NCBI GenBank assembly: GCA_904066235.2
Contig: CAJFCV020000001.1
Span: 14,441,291-14,505,290, forward strand
Direction: 5' to 3'
From: Bursaphelenchus xylophilus
Taxonomy: Eukaryota > Nematoda > Chromadorea > Rhabditida > Aphelenchoididae
Length of the DNA stretch: 64,000 nucleotides
Below the pieces are notes generated by a model. That model did not search any database. It was not told the DNA's origin and saw nothing but the letters and a program-made list of their open reading frames with translations. The position numbers and the translations under genes were made by a program. Below are positions 1-10,485 of this stretch, one piece after another; within the stretch, counting starts at the first letter, position 1; every line of letters starts with the position of its first letter.

Positions 1-1088
1 AAAAACTTTAGATATCGCCAGCGGATGCCACGCAAACTTATTGTAATCGACGTCCCATACCTGAATACAGGTTAATATATGGTTTTTCGTTGAATGCTTC
101 GTTGCATTTGAGTATTCAACGCGTTAAACCGTTTTTGATGTATAGCTGCCCAAAATTGTAAAAATCTTGCCCTAGCGCTTTCCTAGAGCTCTAAATTGGG
201 TTTATATTATGTGCTTTAGACCTGTATTTACCTTCTCCTTTCAATAAAAGTGCATGGTGGCCTGGCGGTGTAGATTCGGCAGATGCCCTCTTGTCATGCC
301 CAGCCTTAGTGAGCCATTTGCTCTTTGACTCAAGGTCGAGATGTGGTCGTTAGGTCCTCAATGTAATCCTGAGACTCTTAGTTACTCTCAAACAAAGAAT
401 AAACTCCGGCTGACACGATATCATATGGTTTGCAGGCGCAACTTCGCCGATCTGCGCCTTAACGAAAACCCCGAGTTTTTCAAATGGATTTTTAGCCACC
501 AAAAACGGCTTTCATTTGATGGACCAGGTAATTTAAGACGCTACAGCACCCACCATACTCATTTGAGATGTATGAAACGCCAAATGGGAGGTGGGGATGT
601 CATCGTAGTCGGGGTCATCTGCAGTAACGGCAAACTTAAGATTAAGGTGAATGAAACCCATTACAAAACGTGTCAAATCAAAACATTTTACATTACTGAG
701 AGTAAATAGGAGTCTCAGGATTACACTGAGGACCTAACGACCACATCTCGACCTTGAGTCAAAGAGCAAATGGCTCATCAAGACTGGGCATGACAAGAGG
801 GTATCTGCCGAATCTACACCGCCAGGCCACTATGCACTTTTATTGAAAGAAGAAGGTAAATACAGGTCTAAATCACATAATATAAACCCAATTTAGAGCT
901 CTAGGAAAGCGATAGGGCAAGATTTTTACAATTTTGGGCGGCTCTACATCAAAAACGGTTTAACGCGTTGAATACTCAAATGCAACGAAGCATTCAACGA
1001 AAAACCATATATTAACCTGTATTCAGGTATGGGACGTCGATTACAATAAGTTTGCGTGGCATCCGCTGGCGATATCTAAAGTTTTTTA
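1..1088. mobile_element. Tc1/mariner-like element with ~370-bp terminal inverted repeats
   Basis: Bases 1 to about 385 reappear as their reverse complement from about 705 to 1085, for example GGCGATATCTAAAG near 1066 mirrors the first bases of the window. The arms differ by only scattered substitutions. The unit between them carries a short transposase-like reading frame (341-709). Long inverted ends around a transposase resemble Tc3-type nematode elements. The left tip may lie outside the window, so the target-site duplication cannot be read. The gene is much shorter than a full transposase, so the copy is presumably non-autonomous. Confidence 0.8.
341..709 (+). pseudogene. Truncated Tc1/mariner transposase fragment
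   Basis: The 122-residue frame lies between the inverted repeats. It resembles the middle of Tc1-family transposases: an FSHQKRLSFDGPGN stretch sits where these proteins have FSDEKxFNLDGPDx, and MGGGDVIVVGVICSNG sits where they have GGGSVMVWGxxSxxG. The helix-turn-helix region before it and the remaining DDE/D catalytic half after it are missing. The first catalytic Asp position appears to be His, so the fragment should be inactive. The frame starts and ends inside the inverted arms, which suggests internal deletion. Assignment rests on remembered family motifs; a protein search against Tc1/mariner transposases would settle it. Confidence 0.65.
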
Positions 1089-1443
1089 AGGGGGGTCAAA
1101 ACTTTTTCCTCGATTTTTTAAGGTGATTTTTGAAAATTGCCAATAGATTTTGATATTCAACTATAAGCTAGGTCCAGCTATGTTATTTTTTGTTACTAGC
1201 CTGTGAGTATACTACATACAAAATTTGGTCCGAATTAGTACACTTTGGACGGAGTTAGGAGGGGGGTCAAAACATTGTACGGGGAGTATACTTCGAATCA
1301 AAAATTTTATATCGAGGCAGGTATTAGGTCAAAAATGGGGGATCTCGGATATTATACATGATATTTTTGGTAAAAAGTGTGGTAAATTCATCTTTATTCA
1401 ACTAATGATCTGAAAGTTCAGACATGAAAAACGCATAAAATTT
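1089..1443. other. Intergenic stretch, no gene seen
   Basis: AT-rich. A GGGGGGTCAAAAC segment occurs twice (about 1090 and 1262), just outside the Tc1-like element. I see no convincing coding potential. Confidence 0.5.
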
Positions 1444-4400
1444 TCAAAATGCCGCTGGTAATGGCACATTGACCACCTCAAACAATTCTTTGATCGCAAG
1501 ACCGACCAAAAATACCCAAAATCGAATTACGACTCCTTGCCAGATACGATGTAAGAATCTTGCCTTTGAGGATTCAGGTTTTTTGTTCACTGCATTGGAA
1601 TTCAATAGGGTTAGGGTGGGCTTTCCATCGGAATATTCCAGTAGGTAGTCTTCTTTTCTGCCTTTTTGCTCCAATTCGAAGACATGGTTTGATTTGCGAG
1701 TGATTTTGACATCTGAAGAGACGGAAACATTTGTCTGCTTGAAGCGAAGATTATCATTTTCCATCGAAGTCACCTGAAATTTTCATAAATTATATCAAGA
1801 TTTTTTGAACTTAAAACTGTCATAAGTCTATGGGATATTTTAATTTCGTCCTGAAAATATCAAAATAGCATTGTTGAACCAGGAGCTGCATATATTCCAA
1901 ATTTCAGGCCAATCGGACATTCCTACATGCTATTACAACCATTTTTTTGTATCAATGTCATGTATAATATAAAAATTTTCGAAAATCCCCAATTAAAGGA
2001 CTTTATAGGTCGAATAGACTCTAAAAACTGACCCCAAGATAGGAATCGCGGCTGAATACAAACACGCCGTCATGTAGATGACATGGACTATCAATCCGAT
2101 AGTTAGCGACATCCTCAAATCTCTGTTTGACCTTGTAAACCTCAAATTTCTTCTCCCCAACAACCAGAACCCGATTTCCAATAGCCTGCATGTGTTCAAT
2201 GTCGAAATAGACTCCCTTTCGGCGCAGAATGTTCTCCTTGACATTGTAGTAGACGAGGAAGTCCTTATGCGAGCGAACAAAGATGTTCTCTCCATCGGCC
2301 GTGATTTTTGGCGGAATCCGGTCTTCTCGATGGTTGCGGGAGGTAAAAAGCTCTTTAGTGAGTCCGGTTGTCAAGTTTTTTAAGTAGATCAGTTCACTGC
2401 AGTAGTCTGGAGAAGCATTGTCGGGTTTTTGGATCAGGTAGAACAAGGTGTTGCATGGCTTGTCGAAATAATAGGCGTCCGCTTTGGGAACTTTCCCACA
2501 TACTTCCTGAAAGGGTAAATTTTACTTTTCAAGGCCATTTATAACGACGGAATAGTCTGAACTCCTTATTCTGCACCATCCAGATACATGGTCTACTATT
2601 AAACTAACAAGGGAAGTACCCGAAGTGCGACGCTCAGATTTTTATAAAAATTGGCATAGATGGAGATTAGAATTTTCTTATTCGATTGCGAACATCCTAG
2701 CTCGCGCTTTGCAGAATCCGCCGTGAAAGAAGGGCCGGAACATCGAAAAAAATCTTCAAATGCCGATGAATTTCCCTGCAAATTCTCTTGATCTTGGCAT
2801 TCCGTTCCAAGAGAAAAATATTTTTTCTCGCAAGAAATTTTTTCTTGATAATGTTCAAGACTATTTTGTTGCTTTTATGTGGAATATTGTGTGTTATTTT
2901 CACTTTTTTACACTCTGGACATGATTCTAGCGCTATTAATTGGATTGTCGCCATCCGAGAGGTAAAATGTTTCGTCCTTTGACGAATTTATACAGTTTTT
3001 CCTCTGCTGATGGGCAAACCACTCTAATAGTTGCTTTAAAGCTGTTTAGGAGAGACGCAAACTTTCTATGGTCGTGTAGGAACGTAGTCATAAGGTAAGT
3101 GTTACAAAAATTTTATTTTTTCACTATTTTTCCGTTTATGTCATTTCAGAAAACAAAGTAAAGGTCCCAAGGAGTTCCGTCAGTGTTCCGATGGTGTACA
3201 TTCGCTCTTGTTGTTGTTCAGAATTTGCTCACTGAAAAATAATAAAGTTTTTGTAACACTTACTTTAAGATTATGTTCATACACGACCGTAGAACGTTTG
3301 CATCTCTCCTAAACAGCTTTAAAGCAACTATTAGAGTGGTTTGCCCATCTGCAGAGGAAAAACTGTATAAATTCGTCAAAGGACGAAACATTTTACCCCT
3401 CGGATGGCGACAATCCAATTAATAGCGCTAGAATCATGTCCAGAGTGTAAAAAAGTGAAAATAACACACAATATTCCACATAAAAGCAACAAAATAGTCT
3501 TGAAAATTATAAAGAAGAAATTTCTTGCGAGAAAAAATATTTTTCTTCTGGAACGGAATGCCAAGATCAAGAGAATTTGCAGGGAAATTCGTCGGCATTT
3601 GAAGATTTTTTTCGATGTTCCGGCCCTTCTTTCACGGCGGATTCTGCAAAGCGCGATCTAGGATGTTCGCAATCGAATAAGAAAATTCTAATCTCCATCT
3701 ATGCCAATTTTTATAAAAATCTGAGCGTCGCACTTCGGGTACTTCCCTTGTAAATATATTTTAACTTATTTTTTGTGACACCGAAACAGAATGCCAAAGT
3801 TAGCGAGAAGTTGAAATTTCAAATAGCCAGAAGATCGAACCCCCAAAATTAGATTGTTTTTGGTGCTTTTCATAGCCTTGCAACAGTTTTTCATATAGTC
3901 AGCCACTTCTAGTTCGCGTAAAACAGTATGCCAACTTTGGCGGGAATTTAAAAATTCAAAAAATCTTAAACTTTGAACTTACAAGGGAATAGTCTGAACT
4001 TCCTCCGGCATTCGGGAAAATGACTAGTACAGGTGGATATAGCAGTTCAACTTTGGTAAAAAAGTCATTTTCTGATATTAATGACTATTTTTACCAAAGT
4101 TGACCTGCTCTATTTACCTATACTAGTTATTTTCCGGAATTCCGAGGGAAGTTCAGACCATTCCTTGTAAGTTCAAAATTCAAGTATCTTTGAATTTTTA
4201 AGTTCCCGCCAAAGTTGGCATTCTGTTGTAAGCGGACTAGACGTAGCTGACTGTATGAAAAAGTGTTCCAAAGCTATGAAAAACACCAAAAACAATTTGA
4301 TTTTAGGGTTTGACCTTCCGGCTATTTGAAATTTCAACTTCTCTCAAACTTTGGCATTCTGTTTCATGTCCACTAAAAATACGTAAAAAGAGTTTATAAA

Positions 4401-5035
4401 TATTCAGTAGTAGAACATGCGTCTAGATGGTCCAGAATAAGTATCTTTGCGATATATGTTATGTTTTACCACTCTGCAATTGTTTGAACAAAATGCCAAA
4501 AATGGCGGGAAATTTGAATTTCAAAATTCTACTTGTAATTTTGAGACAGAATTCGAGGAAAACAGAAATTACATTTCTTTTTTAGTTTTTTTTTTGTTTT
4601 GTTCAAATAAATTTGTAAAATCCTGAAAGATCGATCGCACTGTGCAGTGGCAAAAATAGGCTAAAAATGTAGATGCACTGTGCAATCAAAAAAATAAATA
4701 AAAAGGACAAAAAATCACAGAAACTGACTAAAAAATAGATTAGGAGCTATGTACTCACGCAGGCTTTATAATAAAAATTGTAAAACCCTTACCTTCAACT
4801 TGTCGACCGCCTCTTTTTCTTCGCGCACATCTTTGAGGGCGTTTTCGAATTTGGCCGGTAGTTGCTCCAGTTTCAACGATTCGTTTTCCTCTATCTTCCA
4901 TTTGATCGAGATGATAATCAAACAAACCAGAGTTTCATAGAAATGCCAGCTTTTTACATTCAGGAAGTACCCCACGATTATTGAAAAAATACCAATCATT
5001 GGCAGAAAGAACGGACGAATTGATGGAGCAGCCAT
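1444..5035 (-). CDS. Unrecognised two-pass membrane / coiled-coil protein (3-exon model)
   Basis: Minus-strand model. Exon 1 (5035-4793) begins MAAPSIRPFF, has a hydrophobic stretch (FFLPMIGIFSIIVGYF and following) and then a charged coiled-coil-like segment. Its donor AAG|GTAAGG ends in phase 0. Exon 2 starts at 2506 after TTTCAG, also phase 0, and reads a beta-rich segment (KITADGENIFVRSH, RVLVVGEKKFEVYKV). It either stops at 2021 or splices in phase 0 near 2033 or 2060. Exon 3 starts at 1773 after TTTCAG in phase 0 and ends with a second hydrophobic segment (VVIRFWVFLVGLAIKELF) and stop at 1444. Matching phases support one gene, but the exon 2-3 donor is weak, so two genes remain possible. 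I do not recognise the family. The 2.3-kb first intron holds two fold-back elements and two GCACTGTGC palindromes (about 4638 and 4675). Confidence 0.5.
2607..3753. mobile_element. Fold-back element with ~500-bp arms
   Basis: The left arm begins ACAAGGGAAGTACCCGAAG at 2608 and the right arm ends with its reverse complement at 3752. Arms run about 2607-3119 and 3240-3753 and are nearly identical, so mirrored reading frames appear on opposite strands. The unique centre is ~120 bp and encodes nothing recognisable. The unit lies inside the first intron of the 1444-5035 gene. High arm identity suggests recent insertion or arm correction. A relative of its terminal sequence occurs near 62417 in a formin intron. 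Confidence 0.8.
3780..4372. repeat. Nested inverted repeat (element within element)
   Basis: An outer inverted repeat (about 3780-3980 against 4170-4372) is built on AATGCCAAAGTT and AACTTTGGCATTCTGTTT blocks. It encloses a second inverted repeat at 3981-4168 that begins ACAAGGGAATAGTCTGAAC and ends with the reverse complement. The outer unit looks like a miniature element split by a later insertion. The outer arms carry copies of the dispersed TTTCCCGCC...TTTGGCATTCTG motif discussed under findings. Confidence 0.75.
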
Positions 5036-5277
5036 CTTGAAGTGAGGGAAATGACCAGAATGAGGAGAAGAGGGGATGTCATCGCTTTTAAAGGGGAATA
5101 TAACAGAAAAATTACGTTATATTACTCTAGGGCCTAGTGTAATATAAATGATAGCAGAAAAGTTACCTTTGAGAGAATATATAGGCTAAAGCACAAAGAT
5201 ATCGCCGATTTATGACGTGTTGCATTGATTCTAAACTCAATTTTCGATCCAAAATACAGTAATCCAGCATTCTCAAC

Positions 5278-5325
5278 CATTCGTATAAAATGCACCCGCA
5301 GTCTGCAGAAGTCATGGGCGCGAAT
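5278..5325 (+). promoter_or_regulatory. TATA-containing promoter module of the TMEM14 gene
   Basis: CGTATAAAATG (TATA at 5284-5290) is followed by CCCGCAGTCTGCAGAA and then GGGCGC. It lies ~170 bp upstream of the TMEM14 start. Almost the same ~48-bp block, inverted, lies ~125 bp upstream of the MPC2 start at 22117-22172. A conserved TATA plus GC-rich block at matching positions suggests a shared core promoter or a promoter-bearing miniature element. Confidence 0.55.
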
Positions 5326-5456
5326 CGCCAATCTCGAAATGGCTATTTCCAAAGTTTCATGTTTTCTCGAAGAACTCTCGACTGTTTCAAATCGTAAACA
5401 ACCCCCCCCGAGAACTCACTAATTCCCCCATTCCGATAAAACACGCACACAGAGCA

Positions 5457-5915
5457 ATGGCGGACGTTTATGGAGTTGGTTATGGTGCACTGGTGACCCT
5501 CGGTGGAGTAATCGGGTTCCTGAAGGCCGGAAGTTGGCCCTCATTCATTGCTGGTGCCGGTTTCGGACTTGCCGCAGTTTACGGAGGATTGAACCACAAT
5601 TTCGAGATCCTTGCTGGTGAGTTTTCGATGTTTTTTGCATTATCTTTGTTGGTTTAGGTGTCTCCGGACTTTTGTCCATTTTAATGGGTCTTCGCTTCTA
5701 CAATTCCGGGAAAGTGATGCCCGCTGGCCTTGTGGCTTCTTTGAGGTAGGTGATGAGATATTTTTCGACTAAATTATCCGAAGATGGACCATCTTTTTCA
5801 CCCATTTTCATCTGATGTCATGGATAATATAAAAAATGCCAAAAGTGCTAATCTATTCTATTTTAGCATCATAATGTTCATCCGCACAGTACTCGTCTTG
5901 TCTTCCCGTCGCTAA
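5457..5915 (+). CDS. TMEM14: TMEM14-family small membrane protein
   Basis: Three exons (5457-5616, 5658-5745, 5877-5915) splice in phases 1 and 2 to a ~95-residue protein. It begins MADVYGVGYGALVTLGGVIG, has glycine-rich transmembrane segments (GVIGFLKAGSWPSFIAGAGFG, VYGGLNHN, SGLLSILMGLRFYNSGKVMPAGLVA) and ends MFIRTVLVLSSRR. The F-K-x-G-S-x-x-S motif, the R-x-x-x-S-G-K-x-M-P-A-G motif and the four-helix size are hallmarks of the TMEM14 / UPF0136 family, whose vertebrate member TMEM14C sits in the mitochondrial inner membrane and aids porphyrin transport. An AATAAA polyadenylation signal is at about 6003. The second intron contains CATGGATAATATAA, a variant of the dispersed intron motif. Confidence 0.92.
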
Positions 5916-6809
5916 TTTCGATGGAATTGAGCAGCCTAGTCCAGAGAGAAGTTTTGAAATTGTTATTTATTTTGTACCTCTCATATCACTTATAAGTATT
6001 GAAATAAAAATAAATATTTTGAAAGGAAATTTTTGTTTACTCCTTCGACACAATCTATTGATGATAACGAAGCCATAAGTTTATGAAATCAAATAATGTA
6101 ATCATGATTTTTGCTTACTGTAGCTTGATTACTCTGACATGTTTTAGCGTATAAAATGTCGCTATGCGGGAATTTTTCTTGACAGCAAAGTTATTTTTAC
6201 TCTGTTGCGACTGAGAATTCCTGTGGTTGATTAGCACGACGTATTTCACACCCATTGCAACCTTTTTCAGCGCTTCTTTACCTTTTTTCCGGCTTCTTAC
6301 ACCTGATGTCAAGTATAATATATTTTAGACCGTGAATCCTCAAAAATACTGTTCCTTTATGTCAGAATAGAGCCAAAATAGCTTCTACTTGCCAGTTACT
6401 GTCGATCTACTGCATTTTACTCCAAAGTTTTGAAGTTGCACCTGGTTTTTGCAATTTTTCCGTATCTGATAGGTGTTTTACTTTTCCTCCGAAATTTGAA
6501 GGAAATTTTGTATGTTTCTGGAGAATAAGAGTCCTTCTTTTATTTTATTATTGCTTGAAGCAAAATCGTACGATTATTAGATACTAAATTTATCAATTCA
6601 TTTTACCCGTTAGATGTCAAGTGTAATATCGCTGAAACTCCCTAATTCCTTTTGAATTTCGATGTATTTTTTATTTTATTTTGAAAAATGAGAGTTGTTC
6701 TTCGTGTTGATTCCAAATTCACCTTGATTTTCTCGGTTTTATTTTTTACATTACCTTATTCATGTTGCAGATATCAGCTAACCCTAACCCTAAAAATCTA
6801 ACCAATATA
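5916..6809. other. Intergenic, dispersed motifs only
   Basis: After the TMEM14 3' end I see no supported gene. Copies of the intron motif occur near 6310 (TCAAGTATAATATA) and 6617 (TCAAGTGTAATATC). A short CTAACCCTAACCCTAA run at about 6778 lies just behind a TTGCAG acceptor-like site, probably in the 5' leader of the next gene. Confidence 0.5.
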
Positions 6810-8492
6810 ATGAACACAGAGCTTCCGAGTGACGAGAGACCCAAGAAGAAGGCGGTCCGGTCCAAAAATAGCTCAAATGAATCGTCTGCCAGCACCTCCA
6901 ACAACAAGTCAACTGATCTCAAGGATAAGGTCGAAACCACCTCTCTGCCCTCCAACCCGACTCCCAATCAAAACCATATTGTTGTAATTGGTGATAGAGA
7001 ACTAAAATTTTCGAAAGAGTTCATTGATCGGTCGTTGGCGCCCGAGGATTCGTATAGTTCCCAGATCCTGGTCAACATCATCGAAGATGGTCTCAGATTT
7101 GTGTGTACGCAACATACTGTCGGGATTCGAACCAAGTACTACACACAAAATGTTTTTGTCACCAGCTTCAATGATTGCGAGACTTTTTGGGCGTGGCTGC
7201 GGGCAGTCAAGCGAGTTCCTCAGTGCATTATTTTTTTGGTCGATTTTTTCGACACTAATGGACATTTTGAAACCGAAAATGATCTAGAAGGGATCGCATC
7301 GAATCAGGCTCTCATGCCCACCGAGAAGGTAGCTATTTTCCATTAGTTTTTGTTATTGTTTTAGGTCAAGTGTAATATAATTGAGTTTATGGTTGAAACT
7401 CTGTAATATCGTTTCAGATTGTCGCCATAAAAGGAGAAGCACCGACTAACGATCCATGGAGAGAGCGTTTGCAGAACATGGCTCGAGAGCATTACATGGC
7501 TTTAGTCACATTAAACCCGAATGAGGCAAGTGTAATATAGTATTATTCTTTTGATTTTTAGGAGTTTGCTGTTGGAATAGTTGCAAAATGGCATCAGAGA
7601 CCTATGTGCAAAATTTGATTGGGTTCAGGAGTAGTTTAGTAGCAAAATTTATGTTATCCATGGCACAGATGGATAGGCGAATTTCTCACAGTTTTGAAGG
7701 TTTAAATTGGGGATTTTTTTCATTAAGTTACTCCTTATGGTTATTTAGAGGTGTTGGTTAAATTTTGGATTAATTTTGAAAGAAAAATTATATTACACAT
7801 GAGGTTTAGATTAAAAAGTCGTTTTTTTGTCAATTTTTTGGGGGAACTGATGTCTCAAGGCCAAGATATTGGCTTGTTGGTTGTTTCATGGTCGAATTTT
7901 CATTGCTTTGATCTACTTTTAAGCCTTGTTAATCGATTTTTAGGAATTAAAAAAATTTTTTTCCAAGTTGGTGTCGCTAATGGCTTCTAATGTTGATCAT
8001 GGATGAAGAATTACTTGTCATATACCGCGCCGCGTTCGAGAAATTTTTTCGGGAACTGTGCGCGGTATAATTTGATATTTTATATTATCCATGGCAAAAA
8101 ATATGGCCTTTTCTTTCAGGACGACCGTGAAGAAGCCGCCAACTTTTCGGAGCTCCTTTCATACGAACGGATCTACGAGTTGGTCACCCTTTGCGAGTGG
8201 AATTCTTCGGACTCTTCCAATTTGTTGACCGAAGCCATAATTGAAGCCAAGAATCTCGGTGGCGTCAAGGAAATTGTCAGTCAAACCATTGGAAAAGACA
8301 AAGAAGCCGCTGAGTCACCGCGAAGCCGTCAAAAACCCCGGAACAACATGCAAGACGGAAATTTATGTGTAGGTCGCCTAGTACAATATAAATTTTTTCA
8401 TTTTTTAGGGAGTCGAGGCTGAGCTGATCTCCAGACTTCAGAATATCAATGGTAAGAGCATAGAGGATGTGCTGTCGGATAATGATGAATAA
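6810..8492 (+). CDS. Unrecognised 319-residue protein, four exons
   Basis: Exons 6810-7328, 7418-7525, 8120-8368 and 8409-8492 all join in phase 0. The start MNTELPSDERPKKK was chosen because a TTGCAG acceptor at about 6770 removes the upstream methionine. The N-terminus is a Ser/Lys-rich disordered tail (~60 residues). A folded-looking middle (HIVVIGDRELKFSKEFIDRS; ILVNIIEDGLRFVC; CETFWAWLRAVKRVPQCIIF) is followed by an acidic helical part and the tail IEDVLSDNDE. The basic, serine-rich tail suggests a nuclear protein, but I recognise no family. Intron 2 uses a GC donor (GAG|GCAAGT) that lies inside a copy of the dispersed motif. Intron 3 is only 40 nt. Confidence 0.75.
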
Positions 8493-8943
8493 ATTATCGA
8501 TAATTTGAATATTTTTGATATTTTTTTTTTTAAATTTGGTGAGAAGAAAAAGTTGAAGAATTTGGAGGAGAAATGGAAATAAAATGAAGAGAATGGACTG
8601 TAAATTGATGGACATTTTCTATTTTTGGTTTTTTGATTGAAAAAATTTTTTTGAATTTTGAGATTTTTTGAAAATTTTTGGGTTTTAGGCGAAATTGATG
8701 GGAAAGATTTGGAATTTTGGAAGAATAGTGGGCTAAAAAGAATAAAGAAGCTATTGAAAGAGATTTTAAATTAGATTTTTGGAGTTTACGCTCCTTTTTT
8801 TGATCAAAAATGTCATGGATAATATAATTTTTCTCGAATTTTGAGATAAAATTTGATCAAAAGCCATTGATTATGTCTAAAATTGATGTAAAAAATAAAA
8901 AAAAATTAAATTGATATCTTTAAAATTGATAATTTTAGGGGTG
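8493..8943. other. Intergenic gap between two same-strand genes
   Basis: AT-rich, with a CATGGATAATATAA motif at about 8815. The ~450-bp spacing and a TTTTAG just before the next ATG would fit an operon with spliced-leader addition, but nothing decides this. Confidence 0.35.
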
Positions 8944-10180
8944 ATGAGCGTGTTCGGCCCCCAAGTCAAACTCCGCCTTCAGGACACCCAAATGGAAGAG
9001 GAATTTGAGACGGAGATGCAAGGAGTTGCTCAACAACGCCTCCAAAAGATCTGGAAAGACTGCTACGATCAAAAAGCCCGTGCCATCATTCGTCAGCGCC
9101 TGGTCGCCGACAAGATTCGCCGGCTGGAAAGCGAACAAACGGCCGAGTTTTTCGGCAAAGCCGGACGCAGTTTGAAACTCGAAGAGTCCACCAAATTGGC
9201 CAACAAAACGATGGGAAAAGCCTCTGGAGAGGCGCTAGAAACCATCAGCTTGAGATTCAAGACCAAGGAAGAGGTTGAGCGCGAAAATTTGGAGGAGAAA
9301 CATCGGCTGGAAAGGGAGAAGACCCAAATTTCTCAACCCACCCCGCCCAAAGAATCCGAATCAAAGAAAACGGAACAGAACAGAAAGAAAAAGGAAAAGA
9401 AGAAGGCCAAGAAGCTCAGAGAGAAGGCGGAGCTCGGCAATGAGGAGAGGGACGAGGCGAACAAGTTGAAGGAAGTCTTTGATAACATAAAAAAGGTGGA
9501 ACCCGAGAAATTGGAAGGCAAGGACATGAAGGAATGCTTGGAAAAGGTGGGTTGCAGGTTTTTTGAACGAAATTTTATTGTCGGTTTTTTGAAATTTTGA
9601 ATTTCCGCAACTTTGATTTCGCAGCCTGCAGAAGCGTAGGGCGCAGACTGCCATTGTGAAATTGTTGGAAATGGCCATTAATGGGTGTAATTGAGTGGGA
9701 AAAAGGTTTTAGATGATGAATTGAAAAGCTGTGTGATAAATTAGAGCAAGTAAAAAATTTTTTTTTTCGTTTTGAGATTTTTTTATATTGTAGTAGATGG
9801 TTGATAAAAAAATTCGAAATACTTGGATGAAATGGCTTTTTTTAGAAAGATTATGAGTTATAAAAATTTCTTATATGAAAAATTTGAGTTTACTGCCATT
9901 GTCAGCAATTTTCCGACGAAATTTGAGTATTCCGACCTGCGCCCGACCCTTCTGCAGCCTGCAGAATAAAAGTTACAATTTGACCGCGCAAAGCGGTAAA
10001 ATAACTAATAATGAATTGAAATTGCAGTGGAAGAAGGTGGACAGCCTGTCGATCGATGAGAAAGTGGTTGTGGCCGCGAATCTCGCCAATAATTACATCA
10101 AAAACAACTCGAACGAAGTCGCAATTCAAATCGAAGAACCCAAAAACCCGAAGCAAAACGAGTCAAAAAAGGACAAATGA
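8944..10180 (+). CDS. Unrecognised coiled-coil, lysine-rich protein
   Basis: Exon 1 (8944-9546, MSVFGPQVKLRL...) is a charged helical protein with a run near residues 150-180 rich in K and E (KKKEKKKAKKLREKAEL). It ends LEK|GTGGGT in phase 0. An acceptor ATTGCAG at 10021-10027 opens a phase-0 exon (10028-10180; WKKVDSLSIDEKVVVAANLA... to stop), giving ~251 residues. Alternatives: splicing to 9632 for a KRRAQTAIVKLLEMAI tail ending at 9694, or a separate ORF at 9875-10180 whose basic N-terminus resembles a mitochondrial signal. I prefer the single-gene model because the material between is explained by a miniature inverted repeat (9608-9979). No family recognised. cDNA would decide the 3' structure. 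Confidence 0.55.
9608..9979. repeat. Miniature inverted-repeat element inside an intron
   Basis: GCAGCCTGCAGAAGCG-TAGGGCGCAG at 9621-9646 mirrors CTGCGCCCGACCC-TTCTGCAGCCTGCAG at 9939-9968. Similarity extends over ~45 bp on each side. The ends are related to the module upstream of TMEM14 and MPC2, so this may be the parental mobile form of that module. Confidence 0.55.
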
Positions 10181-10485
10181 GGTACTAAAATACATTTTTT
10201 TCGTGATACTACAAGTTCTTTCATTGATCTTTACCTTGTCTACGGCTATTGTTGTTTTCAAAAAATGACCAAGATGTTAATAATTTTTATTTTGTTATTT
10301 TGATGCATAAAGGCTACCTTGACATCAGTTTTATATTTTTTCGACGTTATTGACGCCTCAGGGAGCTTAAACATTAGTTTTTGTTATCCCGTGTTTTAAA
10401 TAATTGGGCTAATACGACACTTTCATCAGTTCATACACTTGATGTCAAGTCCAAGGTAAATTTTCCGAATTTATTTGCAAATAAA
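10181..10485. other. Convergent 3' ends, no gene
   Basis: The gap lies between the plus-strand coiled-coil gene and the minus-strand PAF1 gene. CTTGATGTCAAG at about 10439 is palindromic. No coding potential supported. Confidence 0.5.

Noticed and set aside
6777..6792. Telomere-like CTAACCCTAACCCTAA
   Set aside because: Only two to three units, inside a probable 5' leader; the usual nematode telomere unit is TTAGGC.
9875..10027. Independent mitochondrial-targeted gene starting at 9875
   Set aside because: The apparent presequence overlaps the right end of a miniature inverted repeat, and the downstream part begins at a good acceptor in phase with exon 8944-9546. Kept only as an alternative.
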